From Gramella sp. KN1008 (GTDB lineage: Bacteria > Bacteroidota > Bacteroidia > Flavobacteriales > Flavobacteriaceae), in NCBI RefSeq assembly GCF_004332155.1, contig NZ_SJDV01000006.1:186001-250000 (forward strand): 64,000 nucleotides of DNA. Reading direction: 5' to 3'. Shown piece after piece: positions 25,780-34,170 of this stretch (position 1 is the first letter of the stretch; every line of letters starts with the position of its first letter). The notes beneath the pieces are model-generated. The model was given only the letters and a program-made list of their open reading frames with translations, made no database searches and was not told where the DNA came from. Made by a program: the position numbers and the translations under genes.

Positions 25780-26922
25780 ATGAAGGTCCTTGTATTATAC
25801 GATTATCCCCCGTCTCCTGGTGGCCTTGCCACCCAGGGCGATCTATTATACCAGGGCCTTCTTGAATTAGGGGTTGATGCCCATGCAGTCAATTTTGAAT
25901 CGGCGCAGGAAAAGGAATGGTATTATCGCTGGTTTAAGCCAGATGTTGTCGTAGGAGTTGGATATTGGGGACATACCCCTCAGCTCGTCCTGCATCCTAA
26001 ACGTTATGGAGTTTTACCTGTACCCTGGCTGGTAGCCGATGGCTATATCGCCAATTATCAGGAAGTATTAAATGATTTACCTCTTATTCTGGTTACCTCT
26101 CACTGGGTAAAGGAAATGTATGTTCGGGATGGTATTCATCCAGATACTATAGAAGTACTTCCGGTAGGTTGCGATACCAGGTCTTTTGTTCCATTTAAAA
26201 AAGATGATCCTAAAATATTGGCTGTGCGTGAATCTCTGGGTATTTCCCCGGATCAGCTAATGATCTTAACTGTTGGGGGCGATGCCGCTTCTAAGGGAGC
26301 CCAGGAGGTCATGCAGGCACTATCTATAATAGACATCAAAGCTCCAGATTGGAAATACGTGTGTAAAGTATGGCCTCAGCCCAGAACTAAAGCTCAAAAT
26401 CTCATCGATCTGGAAATGGCCAGTCAGTTGGGTTTGGATAAAAACATCATCTATGCCACTAACAAAATTTCCAGAAACTTTATGCCTTACCTCATTGGAG
26501 CCTGTGATATTTATGCAGCACCGTCCAGGCTTGAAGGATTTGGAATGCCCCAGGTTGAGGCGGGTGCCTGCGGAAAACCCGTTATAGGCATCAAGGCTAT
26601 GGGAATGCTGGATACGCTAATTCATGAAAAGACGGCTTTTTTAGCGCAGGTAGCCAGGAAAATCGTGGTAGGTGAAGTCATACTAGGCAAGGAATCTGGT
26701 TTTGAGAAAAAACATACCGTTCAATTTGATATTCCCAGGACAGTGGATTATCGGGCAAATATCCAGGATATCGCGGGTTATTTACTCACCCTTATGGAGG
26801 ATGAAAAGTTAAGGGAAGAAATGGGTAGAAATGCGCGGGAGTATGTTGTATCTAATTTCGATTACCGGGTGGTAGCTCAAAAATTCGTCAATATCATCCA
26901 TGAAAAACTAGGAATTAATTAG
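25780..26922 (+). CDS. GT4-family glycosyltransferase, first of three
   Basis: 380 aa, GT-B fold. The N-terminal domain has the glycine-rich loop SPGGLATQGD. The C-terminal donor domain has EGFGMPQVEAGACGKPV with the E-x7-E motif at about residues 254-262. The start MKVLVLYDYPPS is well placed, 3 bp after the PIG-L stop. The donor is likely a nucleotide sugar (GDP-mannose or UDP-sugar) with retention of configuration. The acceptor is unknown. It is not a clear BshA, although the deacetylase/GT4 pairing recalls bacillithiol synthesis. Confidence 0.88.
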   Translation: MKVLVLYDYPPSPGGLATQGDLLYQGLLELGVDAHAVNFESAQEKEWYYRWFKPDVVVGVGYWGHTPQLVLHPKRYGVLPVPWLVADGYIANYQEVLNDLPLILVTSHWVKEMYVRDGIHPDTIEVLPVGCDTRSFVPFKKDDPKILAVRESLGISPDQLMILTVGGDAASKGAQEVMQALSIIDIKAPDWKYVCKVWPQPRTKAQNLIDLEMASQLGLDKNIIYATNKISRNFMPYLIGACDIYAAPSRLEGFGMPQVEAGACGKPVIGIKAMGMLDTLIHEKTAFLAQVARKIVVGEVILGKESGFEKKHTVQFDIPRTVDYRANIQDIAGYLLTLMEDEKLREEMGRNAREYVVSNFDYRVVAQKFVNIIHEKLGIN

Positions 26923-26928
26923 CAGAGA

Positions 26929-28104
26929 ATGACTTCAGAAAATATAAATTTAATTGAATCTGCTAAACAAGCAGCCCTGGAAGTTCTACTGCATAACGCT
27001 AAAGGACCATTTCAGGAATTGCCAAGGACTGCAGGTTGGGGTTATCCCGAACCCTATACTCGTGACCTCTTGATTTCAATTTTCGGCATAGCCGTTTCGG
27101 GAAATAATATACTCCTTAAAAGCATGCGCAGGGTCCTGGAAACTCTTGCTGAAAACCAATCAGAAAAAGGACATATTCCATCCCTTGTTCACGATAAGGA
27201 AGATCGCGGGGCGAGTGACACCACCCCATTATTCCTTATCGCGGTGGCGATTTTCAGGGAAGTAATGCAACAACCAGATTTTTTGAAGAAAGCAATAGAA
27301 AAGGCACTTCTATGGATGGAATACCAGAGTCCATCTGATAGAAGTCTTATAGCTCAGCAACCTACCAGTGACTGGCGTGACGAACAATGGGTTACAGGTT
27401 ACGGTCTTTTTGTAAACACTCTTGCCTACATGTACCTGAGGTTATATGGAAATCATCTAAGGGCTCAAAATATCCGTGAAGAAATCGGAAAATTCACGAT
27501 AACCAATGAAAAACATCATCAACATGTTCATGAAGGCCTGGTGGTGAAACATAAACCATATTACGCTTTCTGGTCTTATAAAATATATAGCAGTGAACGT
27601 TTCGATCTGTTAGGAAACAGCCTTTCTATTTTATCTGGTATTGCCTCTTCTTCCCGAGCTGAAGCGATGACATCATGGATTGAGAAGGAGTGCGCAGCGA
27701 TGATGGAAAAAGGAGAATTAGCCCCTGGTCTTACTCCTAATTTTTTTCCTTTCATTAAACCAGGAGAAATAGACTGGTATCCCCGATATGAGGAATTTAA
27801 CCAGCCTGGTGAATATCATAATGGTGGAGCCTGGCCCTTTATTTCGGGATTTTATATAGCCGCATTGGTAGCTACCGGAAAAATTAAACTGGCTGAAAGG
27901 AAATTACTTGAATTGACGAATACTATTAAACTTAGCAGGACAGGGGAACTGGAATTCGGTTTTAATGAATGGTATAAGGCACAGAATGGTGAGCCCAGGG
28001 GGCAGGATTGGCAAACATGGAGTGCTTCAAATTATCTATACGCCGTAAAATGTGTGGAGGAAAAACATACGCCATTCTTCGATAGAATAAGGGAGATGAA
28101 TTGA
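26929..28104 (+). CDS. (alpha/alpha)6-barrel glycosidase-like protein (GH100/GH15-like)
   Basis: 391 aa. The pattern of paired helices and motifs (GWGYPEPYTRDLLIS, GHIPSLVHDKED, SDWRDEQWVTGYGLFVNTLAYM, YHNGGAWPFISGFYIAAL) fits six-hairpin glycosidases such as amylo-alpha-1,6-glucosidase and neutral invertase. Asp and Glu candidates for catalysis lie in SDWRDE and at the end in EFGFNEWY. There is no signal peptide, so it acts in the cytoplasm with the neighbouring glycosyltransferases. It could trim or rearrange the product of the cluster. The family number is uncertain. Confidence 0.75.
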   Translation: MTSENINLIESAKQAALEVLLHNAKGPFQELPRTAGWGYPEPYTRDLLISIFGIAVSGNNILLKSMRRVLETLAENQSEKGHIPSLVHDKEDRGASDTTPLFLIAVAIFREVMQQPDFLKKAIEKALLWMEYQSPSDRSLIAQQPTSDWRDEQWVTGYGLFVNTLAYMYLRLYGNHLRAQNIREEIGKFTITNEKHHQHVHEGLVVKHKPYYAFWSYKIYSSERFDLLGNSLSILSGIASSSRAEAMTSWIEKECAAMMEKGELAPGLTPNFFPFIKPGEIDWYPRYEEFNQPGEYHNGGAWPFISGFYIAALVATGKIKLAERKLLELTNTIKLSRTGELEFGFNEWYKAQNGEPRGQDWQTWSASNYLYAVKCVEEKHTPFFDRIREMN

Positions 28105-28216
28105 AAAACTTATCCCGAAAACTGTGATATATGTAAGTTAATATCGGCATTCTATAGCTCTTTCATTCTTTTTTCCTGTAGTTTAAATAATTGATTTTCA
28201 GCAATTAAAAATAGAT

Positions 28217-28348
28217 ATGATGACGAAAGGAAAAAAAGTATGGTCGAAGTCTGATAAGACAAAACCAACATTAAGTTTAAAGGAAAAAAGAGCGGCGAAA
28301 GAGGCTAAACGCAGGGAAAAAGATGGGAATCACGGTCTTCTTCATTAG
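28217..28348 (+). CDS. Small basic protein (43 aa)
   Basis: The frame runs from ATG at 28217 (a second ATG follows directly) to TAG at 28346. The product is very Lys/Arg-rich: start MMTKGKKVWSK, then LKEKRAAKEAKRREK. It lies between the glycosidase and the fusion glycosyltransferase. The composition suggests a nucleic-acid- or ribosome-associated peptide, but this is a guess and the gene could be spurious. Confidence 0.4.
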   Translation: MMTKGKKVWSKSDKTKPTLSLKEKRAAKEAKRREKDGNHGLLH

Positions 28349-28373
28349 ATAAACCTTAAAATATAGAGAACGA

Positions 28374-30647
28374 ATGAAGCTGGCTTATATTGGAACATAT
28401 CCTCCCCGTGAATGCGGCATAGGAACTTTTACTCAAAATCTAACAAAATCTATGTTAGGTCTGGATAAACAGGCCAGGCCTCAAAATGAGATCCTGGTCG
28501 TCGCAATGGACGATAATGACCAAAAATATGCCTATCCTCCCGAGGTAAAACTCAGCATTCGCCAGGAACAGCAAACCGATTATCTGGAAGCTGCAAATTT
28601 TATAAATCTTAGCGGATCTGACGTTTGTATTCTCGAACACGAATTTGGTATTTATGGAGGTTTAAGCGGAGTTTATATTTTACCCCTTTTGCATCGTCTC
28701 GATATTCCCATTATTGTGACCTTACACACCATCCTTGATTCGCCTTCCTATAACGAAAAGGCGATCCTAAAAGAGATCTGTAAAATGGCAGATAAGATTG
28801 TGGTGATGAGTCAAAAAGCCATCGTTTTTCTTACCCAGATTTATGATGTTCCCCAGGAAAAAATCGTGATGATTGAACATGGGGTTCCAGATATTCATTT
28901 TGATAAACAAAAATCAAAAAAAGAATTTAAGCTTCAGAAAAAGAAGTTGCTGTTAACCTTTGGTTTTATCGGCAGAAATAAGGGAATCGAAACCGTGATC
29001 AAATCCTTGCCGGGGATTATTGAAAAACATCCCGAGGTATTATACATCGTACTGGGAAAAACCCATCCAAATGTTCTGCGACATGCAGGAGAAGAATATC
29101 GAAATCACCTGCTTCTTTTAATCAAAAATTTGAACCTGCAATCCCATGTACTTTTTTTGAACGAATTTATTGGAGAGACCGATCTATTCAAATATTTGGC
29201 TGCCAGTGATATTTACATCACTCCCTATCTTCATGAAGCTCAAATCACCAGCGGAACCCTTTCCTATGCCATGGGAGCTGGTTGTGCCGTGGTTTCCACA
29301 CCTTACTGGCATGCTGCAGAACTCCTTACGCAAGAACGTGGAAGGCTTTTCGGTTTTAATAATCAGGAGGAGCTTACCAAAATATTAAATCAATTGCTGG
29401 ATCGTCCGGAAACACTAAAAAAAATACAGGCAAATGCCTATGAATATGGAAAAAATATCATCTGGCCTAAAATTGGTAAAAAATACCTGCAGCTTTCTAA
29501 AGCTATACTTGCTTTTCCAAAACAAGAAATAGAAAAAAAAGAGACCCCTATAGATCTCCTTTTACTTCCCCCTTTTTCGCTGATGCATATTAAGAGATTA
29601 ACCGATGATACGGGGATTATCCAGCATGCCAAATTCGGGATTCCTAATCTTAAAGAAGGTTATTGTCTAGACGATAATGCCCGGGCCTTGCTAATGGTTT
29701 TAATGACCTATAAGCAGAAAAAAGATGAAACGGCTTTGGAATTCATGCCTATTTACCTGAGCTACATTCATTACATGCAAAATAAGGACGGTACTTTCAG
29801 GAACTTTTTAAGTTTTAATCGAAATTTTCTTGATGAAGTGGGATCTGAAGATTCCTTCGGGAGAACGATCTGGGCTTTAGGCTATCTCATAGGAAATGCG
29901 CCAAACGACGCTTATTACCAAACCGGAAAACTGGTATTTTTTGATGCGGTTCCAAATTTCGAAAAACTTCAATCTATTCGAAGTATTGCCAATACGATCA
30001 TCGGGATTTGTTATTATTTAAAAACCAATGCTTCAGATGAACATATGCTGGAGATTTTAAAGAATCTAACGGCGAAACTCATTCAGCATTACGAGAATAA
30101 TCATTCCGAAAACTGGAAATGGTTTGAATCTTTACTCGCTTACGATAATGGGATTTTACCTTTGGCCCTGTTACATTCGGCTCAAATAATTCACGACGAC
30201 AAAGTGACTGAAGTCGCCATGGAAACGATGGAATTCCTCGTTCAACACACTTTAAAAGAAGGAACGCTTTCTGTGATTGGCAATAAGGACTGGTATTACA
30301 GGGATGGGGAACGGTCCTTCTTCGCGCAACAGCCCATAGATGCAATGGCCATGGTGCTCATGTTTTACCAGGCATTTTTGCTAACTGGAGAAAAGGAATA
30401 CCTACATCTTCTTTTTACCTCGTTTATGTGGTTCCTGGGTGAAAATGACCTGCGCATGAGCCTTTATGATTTTGAAACCAAGGGCTGTTGTGATGGTTTC
30501 GAGAATTATGGAATTAACCGAAACCAGGGAGCTGAAAGTTCATTGGCTTACCTCATTTCACATTTAACCGTTTTACAAGCTTACGAAGTGTTTTACCAGG
30601 TGGATGTTTTGGAAAATTACGAAACGGAAAAAGCTTTACATAATTGA
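28374..30647 (+). CDS. GT4 glycosyltransferase fused to an alpha-helical toroid domain
   Basis: 757 aa in two parts. Residues 1-385 are a GT-B enzyme: YIGTYPPRECGIGTFTQNL at the start, EHEFGIYGG, then FGFIGRNKGIE and TSGTLSYAMGAGCAVVS in the donor domain. Residues about 395-745 form a second domain of paired helices with CLDDNARALLMVLM, EDSFGRTIWALGYL, AYDNGILPLAL and NQGAESSLAYL. That pattern resembles (alpha/alpha)6 glycosidase or terpenoid-toroid folds. The domain may hold or cleave the growing glycan. Such fusions occur with GH130 genes in other bacteria (general knowledge). The next gene starts 8 bp later. Confidence 0.85.
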   Translation: MKLAYIGTYPPRECGIGTFTQNLTKSMLGLDKQARPQNEILVVAMDDNDQKYAYPPEVKLSIRQEQQTDYLEAANFINLSGSDVCILEHEFGIYGGLSGVYILPLLHRLDIPIIVTLHTILDSPSYNEKAILKEICKMADKIVVMSQKAIVFLTQIYDVPQEKIVMIEHGVPDIHFDKQKSKKEFKLQKKKLLLTFGFIGRNKGIETVIKSLPGIIEKHPEVLYIVLGKTHPNVLRHAGEEYRNHLLLLIKNLNLQSHVLFLNEFIGETDLFKYLAASDIYITPYLHEAQITSGTLSYAMGAGCAVVSTPYWHAAELLTQERGRLFGFNNQEELTKILNQLLDRPETLKKIQANAYEYGKNIIWPKIGKKYLQLSKAILAFPKQEIEKKETPIDLLLLPPFSLMHIKRLTDDTGIIQHAKFGIPNLKEGYCLDDNARALLMVLMTYKQKKDETALEFMPIYLSYIHYMQNKDGTFRNFLSFNRNFLDEVGSEDSFGRTIWALGYLIGNAPNDAYYQTGKLVFFDAVPNFEKLQSIRSIANTIIGICYYLKTNASDEHMLEILKNLTAKLIQHYENNHSENWKWFESLLAYDNGILPLALLHSAQIIHDDKVTEVAMETMEFLVQHTLKEGTLSVIGNKDWYYRDGERSFFAQQPIDAMAMVLMFYQAFLLTGEKEYLHLLFTSFMWFLGENDLRMSLYDFETKGCCDGFENYGINRNQGAESSLAYLISHLTVLQAYEVFYQVDVLENYETEKALHN

Positions 30648-30655
30648 TCTAAAAG

Positions 30656-31669
30656 ATGAAAATTGCCGTTCTATCTTCCATCGCTTGGAGAACACCTCCC
30701 GAAAATTATGGTCCCTGGGAACAAATGGCTTCTAATATCACAGAAGGCCTGGTGGATAAAGGACACAAGGTAAGTCTTTTTGCCAGTGGCAATTCCATTA
30801 CCACGGCCAAATTGCGGTCGGTTTGTAAATTGCCTTACAACCAGGATGCTTCCGGGGATCCTAAAGTTTCAGAATGTCTTCATATAAGCCATTTGATGGA
30901 AAATGCAGCCGATTTTGATATTATCCATAATCATTTCGATTTTCTTCCGCTTACTTATTCCAGATTGATTAAAACACCCATAATCACAACGATTCATGGG
31001 TTTTCTTCTCCCAAGATCATTCCCGTCTATAAAAAGTATGATGCTTCAACAGCTTATATCTCTATTTCAGATTCAGACAGGCATAAAGAATTAACTTACC
31101 TGGATACTATCTATCATGGCGTTGACCCTACACTTTTTACCTTTAGAAAAGACAAGGAAGATTACTTATTATATTTTGGGAGGATACATCCCGAGAAAGG
31201 TTTACATAAAGCCATTGAAATTGCTGAAAAATCTGGATATATTTTAAAAATTGCAGGACTTATTCAGGATGACAAGTATTTTCAAGCAGAAATAGCTCCG
31301 AAAATTGACAACGAACAAATTCAGTTTCTGGGGAATGTGGGAAAGGAAAAAAGGGATTTGTTGCTGGGAGGGGCAAAAGCTTTACTGCATCCCATTTCAT
31401 TTGAAGAACCCTTTGGTTTAAGCGTGCTGGAAGCCATGATGTGCGGCACCCCTGTAATTGCCTTTGCCCGGGGTAGCATGCCAGAACTTATTAAAGATAA
31501 TTTTTCCGGTTTTCTGGTAAAAAATGTCTCTGGAGCTGTTAAGGCTGTACAAAATATTGAAAGGATAGATCCTAAAGATTGCAGGACTCATGCAGAGGAA
31601 AATTTCAGTTTGGAAAAGATGATTAATTCTTATCTGGAAGCATACCAAAAGGTACTTGAAAGCTTTTAA
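30656..31669 (+). CDS. GT4-family glycosyltransferase, third of three
   Basis: 337 aa, a compact GT-B enzyme. The N-terminal loop is TPPENYGPWEQMASNITEGL (in parts), with HNHFDFLP next. The donor domain has YFGRIHPEKGLHKAIEIA and EEPFGLSVLEAMMCGTPVIAF with the E-x7-E motif. Related enzymes transfer glucose or mannose to small acceptors. It starts 8 bp after the fusion gene and faces the convergent GH130 gene (4 bp between stops). Confidence 0.88.
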   Translation: MKIAVLSSIAWRTPPENYGPWEQMASNITEGLVDKGHKVSLFASGNSITTAKLRSVCKLPYNQDASGDPKVSECLHISHLMENAADFDIIHNHFDFLPLTYSRLIKTPIITTIHGFSSPKIIPVYKKYDASTAYISISDSDRHKELTYLDTIYHGVDPTLFTFRKDKEDYLLYFGRIHPEKGLHKAIEIAEKSGYILKIAGLIQDDKYFQAEIAPKIDNEQIQFLGNVGKEKRDLLLGGAKALLHPISFEEPFGLSVLEAMMCGTPVIAFARGSMPELIKDNFSGFLVKNVSGAVKAVQNIERIDPKDCRTHAEENFSLEKMINSYLEAYQKVLESF

Positions 31670-31673
31670 AAAA

Positions 31674-33134
31674 TTAGTTTATCAAGGCGGCAAAAAGTTC
31701 TTCCAGGTCAACCACGGCATAGGTTGAAGAATAATCGGAGACAGCATAAGGCAGAATTAGATTATTATTGTGAATGATAGATCCACAGGAATACACCACG
31801 TTGGGCACATACCCATTTCTTTCCTCCTCTAGCGGCATTAACAAAGGTTCTTCCAAACGCCCAATTTCTTTAGAAGGGTCATCAAGGTCAAATAGGGATG
31901 CTCCAATACTATAGCGGCGCATCGGCCCGACTCCGTGAGTAATAACAAGCCAGCCTTTTTCTGTCCATAATGGGGAGCCGCAATTACCAATCTGGGTAAA
32001 TTCCCAGGGAAATTTTGGTTCCTGAATTAATTTTGGATTATTCCAGAGCGTAGCTCTGTCAGAAAGCATTAAGTAATTATTCACCCCGTCTATCCTGGAT
32101 AACATGGCGTATTTTCCCTTAATTTTCTTCGGAAAAATAGCCAGGTTCTTATCCTGTGCACCACTTCCTCTAAGTGGCATGACCCTGAAGGTGTAAAAAT
32201 CTTTGGTTGAAATTAGCTTGGGCATAATGGTATGGCCATTAAAAGCTGTATAAGTAGCATAGACCCTGGTAGAGCCGTCATCTTCAAGGAACCTTACAAA
32301 ACGTGCGTCTTCTATGCCCCGGCTCTCAGATTCAGAAATAGGAAAAATCACTCTTTCTGTTATATCAGAGTCTTTATGAAACTGAATGTCATAAAACGAG
32401 TCTACCAGCCACGTGATTTCTTCCAAAGCCATTCTTCTGGAGGCGGTTATATCCTGATCTTTAAGTATATTTTTTACTGAATTCTTGAGTGTTTCATATT
32501 CAAACCTGTCTGGCAGATCGTTCATTATGGTCATAGAATATTTCTCCGGAATACCCATTTCTTTCAGTCTTCTTAAAAACCTCCCCTTATCATAAAGCTT
32601 CTTATGAGAAATCTCGGCCATATCTATATAATCTCCCATTTTTGATAAATGAAGATCGCTATTCGCATCCAGGATAGCTCTTCTGAAGACGATCGATGAA
32701 ATATGGCCTTCACCTGTTGCTCTGAAGGAAATAATCACTCTTTTCTCGTCCTTTTTAAGATAAGACTGGTCAAAATCCTCGATGATAGAAGGATTAAAAA
32801 AAGCGGCAGATTCTATTGAATACTCCATGGTACAATAGGAACCTAGGAGCATTTTACGGTCATCTGAAAGGGAATCAAAATTTATATTCATGTCTTCAAT
32901 GACGCCGCGAATATTATTACAATGTTTAAAGAATAGACGTGAAATATTACGATGCCGACTGGCGAATTCTCTTAAGGTCTGTTCCAGGGCGTGACTAACC
33001 TGGATTTCCGTCATTTGGCTAATGCGAGTAATCAGGTTACGGGTTCTTAGATCACTGTTGATAAAATAGCGCGCCACCACTCGACTGGAATCGGGTAGAA
33101 AATTGACTTTTTTTCGAAGAACAGTAACTCTCAC
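31674..33134 (-). CDS. GH130-family beta-mannoside phosphorylase/mannosidase-like enzyme
   Basis: 486 aa. The five-bladed propeller core lies at about residues 150-480, after a helical N-terminal extension of about 140 residues. Family motifs are SRGIEDARFV near 275, DKNLAIFPKKI near 330, MLSRIDG, and IGNCGSPLWTEKGWLVITHG. GH130 enzymes phosphorolyse or hydrolyse beta-linked mannosides. The gene faces the three GT4 genes, so synthesis and breakdown sit together. Catalytic type (phosphorylase or hydrolase) cannot be told by eye. Confidence 0.82.
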   Translation of the reverse strand: MRVTVLRKKVNFLPDSSRVVARYFINSDLRTRNLITRISQMTEIQVSHALEQTLREFASRHRNISRLFFKHCNNIRGVIEDMNINFDSLSDDRKMLLGSYCTMEYSIESAAFFNPSIIEDFDQSYLKKDEKRVIISFRATGEGHISSIVFRRAILDANSDLHLSKMGDYIDMAEISHKKLYDKGRFLRRLKEMGIPEKYSMTIMNDLPDRFEYETLKNSVKNILKDQDITASRRMALEEITWLVDSFYDIQFHKDSDITERVIFPISESESRGIEDARFVRFLEDDGSTRVYATYTAFNGHTIMPKLISTKDFYTFRVMPLRGSGAQDKNLAIFPKKIKGKYAMLSRIDGVNNYLMLSDRATLWNNPKLIQEPKFPWEFTQIGNCGSPLWTEKGWLVITHGVGPMRRYSIGASLFDLDDPSKEIGRLEEPLLMPLEEERNGYVPNVVYSCGSIIHNNNLILPYAVSDYSSTYAVVDLEELFAALIN

Positions 33135-33233
33135 CGGTGTAGATTTATCTTAAAATTTTTAAGGATTATGGATGTAAGATCATGACATGAGTCATGGAAG
33201 TAGCAGACAAAATCAAAACATTCAAATCCACAG

Positions 33234-33413
33234 TTAAATACTACTTTGCATGAATAGTTCTATTTCCCTTTCGAAATAAACTTCTTCTTTTTCTTCAGGA
33301 TGGTCTACAACATCACAATAATATACCCTCCTGGCAAAAATTCTAACCGCCAGTGGCTTTGACCTATTGTTTTTTGCACACACAATATCTCCTTTTTGGA
33401 ATAAATCACTCAT
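33234..33413 (-). CDS. Small conserved-looking protein (59 aa)
   Basis: The frame runs from ATG at 33413 to TAA at 33234-33236. The start is MSDLFQKGDIVCAK, the middle VRIFARRVYYCDV, and near the end EEVYFEREIELF. The GD-V-C/A-K and VYFERE patterns recur in short flavobacterial proteins of similar length, which supports it as real. It looks like a small beta-barrel (SH3-like) protein; function unknown. It is the last gene before the right boundary of the putative island. Confidence 0.6.
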   Translation of the reverse strand: MSDLFQKGDIVCAKNNRSKPLAVRIFARRVYYCDVVDHPEEKEEVYFEREIELFMQSSI

Positions 33414-33698
33414 GGTTTTTATTTTTTAATTAGCTCCTATCGAATTGGGAATAACAACTGATCGCTTTTTTTTATTAATAAGTAAAACACATTAGCCTCC
33501 TGCTTTGTTATCGCGGAGTAGAGGGTAAGCTAGAACTTATGTTGTGAAATAAGTTATAAAACTGGAACGGAGTGTTATATATATTACAGAATTGGCTTTT
33601 TAAATCGTAATGCAACCTAGCTTTTCGGGAAAGAATAAATGAAACATACTAATGTGAATTAACAAGTAATAAAATCCGGATTATTATAAGACAAAAAT

Positions 33699-33788
33699 GC
33701 TGGTTGGTAGGTAGATATGCGGAATTCAAAGGTTATCATGAATAGAGCCAATCTAAAAAGTGTGGCTGACGCCACCCACCTCGAGTAC
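33699..33788 (+). pseudogene. Degraded tRNA-Leu-like sequence
   Basis: Short blocks match tRNA-Leu (22115-22196) in the same order: TTGGTAG, then ATTCAAA, then AGTGTGG, then CCCACCTCGAGTAC. Spacings differ by 1-12 bases, and the 5' acceptor strand no longer pairs with the 3' strand. Only the last block is statistically solid, so this may be a relict tRNA or only its 3' end. Confidence 0.35.
33775..33788 (+). repeat. att-like direct repeat, right copy
   Basis: CCCACCTCGAGTAC, identical and in the same orientation as 22184-22197 at the 3' end of tRNA-Leu. Confidence 0.6.
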
Positions 33789-33799
33789 ACTTTAAAATT

Positions 33800-33834
33800 A
33801 AACCCGGTAAACTTTTAGTTTACCGGGTTTTTTA
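33800..33834 (+). terminator. tRNA-style terminator at the right island boundary
   Basis: A perfect 13-bp stem (AAACCCGGTAAAC at 33800-33812, GTTTACCGGGTTT at 33818-33830) with loop TTTTA is followed by TTTAGTTT. There is no gene upstream on this strand for over 2 kb, so it fits a lost or relict tRNA transcript. Confidence 0.75.
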
Positions 33835-34055
33835 GTTTGTGACTTTCGCTATGTGAATTCCATTTTTAAAAAGGTGGCGTTTCACAATCATTTTGAAACA
33901 TCCGGGACGCAAATTGCTAATAGTTAAGGAATTAATAATATGAGCTCGGATAATTGTTAATTTGTTCTTAATTTTAATTATGAAATATGCGATAAAGTTC
34001 CTATTTTCACTGGTGATTAGGTGCTTTTAAATTAGATATAGTGCTTTATATAAAT

Positions 34056-34069
34056 ATGACAAATGTCAT
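34056..34069. promoter_or_regulatory. Crp/Fnr-like palindrome upstream of nrfHA
   Basis: ATGACA-AA-TGTCAT is a perfect 14-bp palindrome; its core TGAC-N4-GTCA resembles Crp/Fnr-family sites. It lies about 102 bp before the nrfH ATG. Control by oxygen, nitrite or NO through a Crp/Fnr regulator is the obvious reading but is inference. Confidence 0.5.
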
Positions 34070-34170
34070 CTTTTGCTATTAGTGGAGGTACTAAATTGCG
34101 CCTAGTTTCGTAGAGTTTGTGATAGGTTCTTTGTAAAGACCTAATCAATTAACTACTGACCTCAGAAAAC

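Larger units (their letters stand above)
22184..33788. mobile_element. Putative tRNA-Leu-associated genomic island
   Basis: The 11.6-kb segment lies between tRNA-Leu and a second copy of its last 14 bases, the classic footprint of tRNA-site integration. The content is accessory (desaturase, AraC regulator, glycan cluster), unlike the housekeeping genes on either side. Against this, no integrase or mobility gene is present, so it would be a relict or an integrase-free island. Confidence 0.35.
33414..34170. other. 757-bp intergenic region with tRNA-like remnant and island boundary
   Basis: No protein gene is credible here. Features are a tRNA-Leu-like remnant (about 33699-33788), a tRNA-style terminator (33800-33834) and a Crp/Fnr-like palindrome before nrfH (34056). 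The rest is AT-rich and unassigned. Confidence 0.6.

Noticed and set aside
25093-26922. Bacillithiol synthesis (BshB-BshA pair) for the PIG-L/GT4 genes
   Set aside because: The gene pairing fits, but the GT4 does not show BshA-like features that I can recognise and the remaining cluster genes have no place in that pathway.
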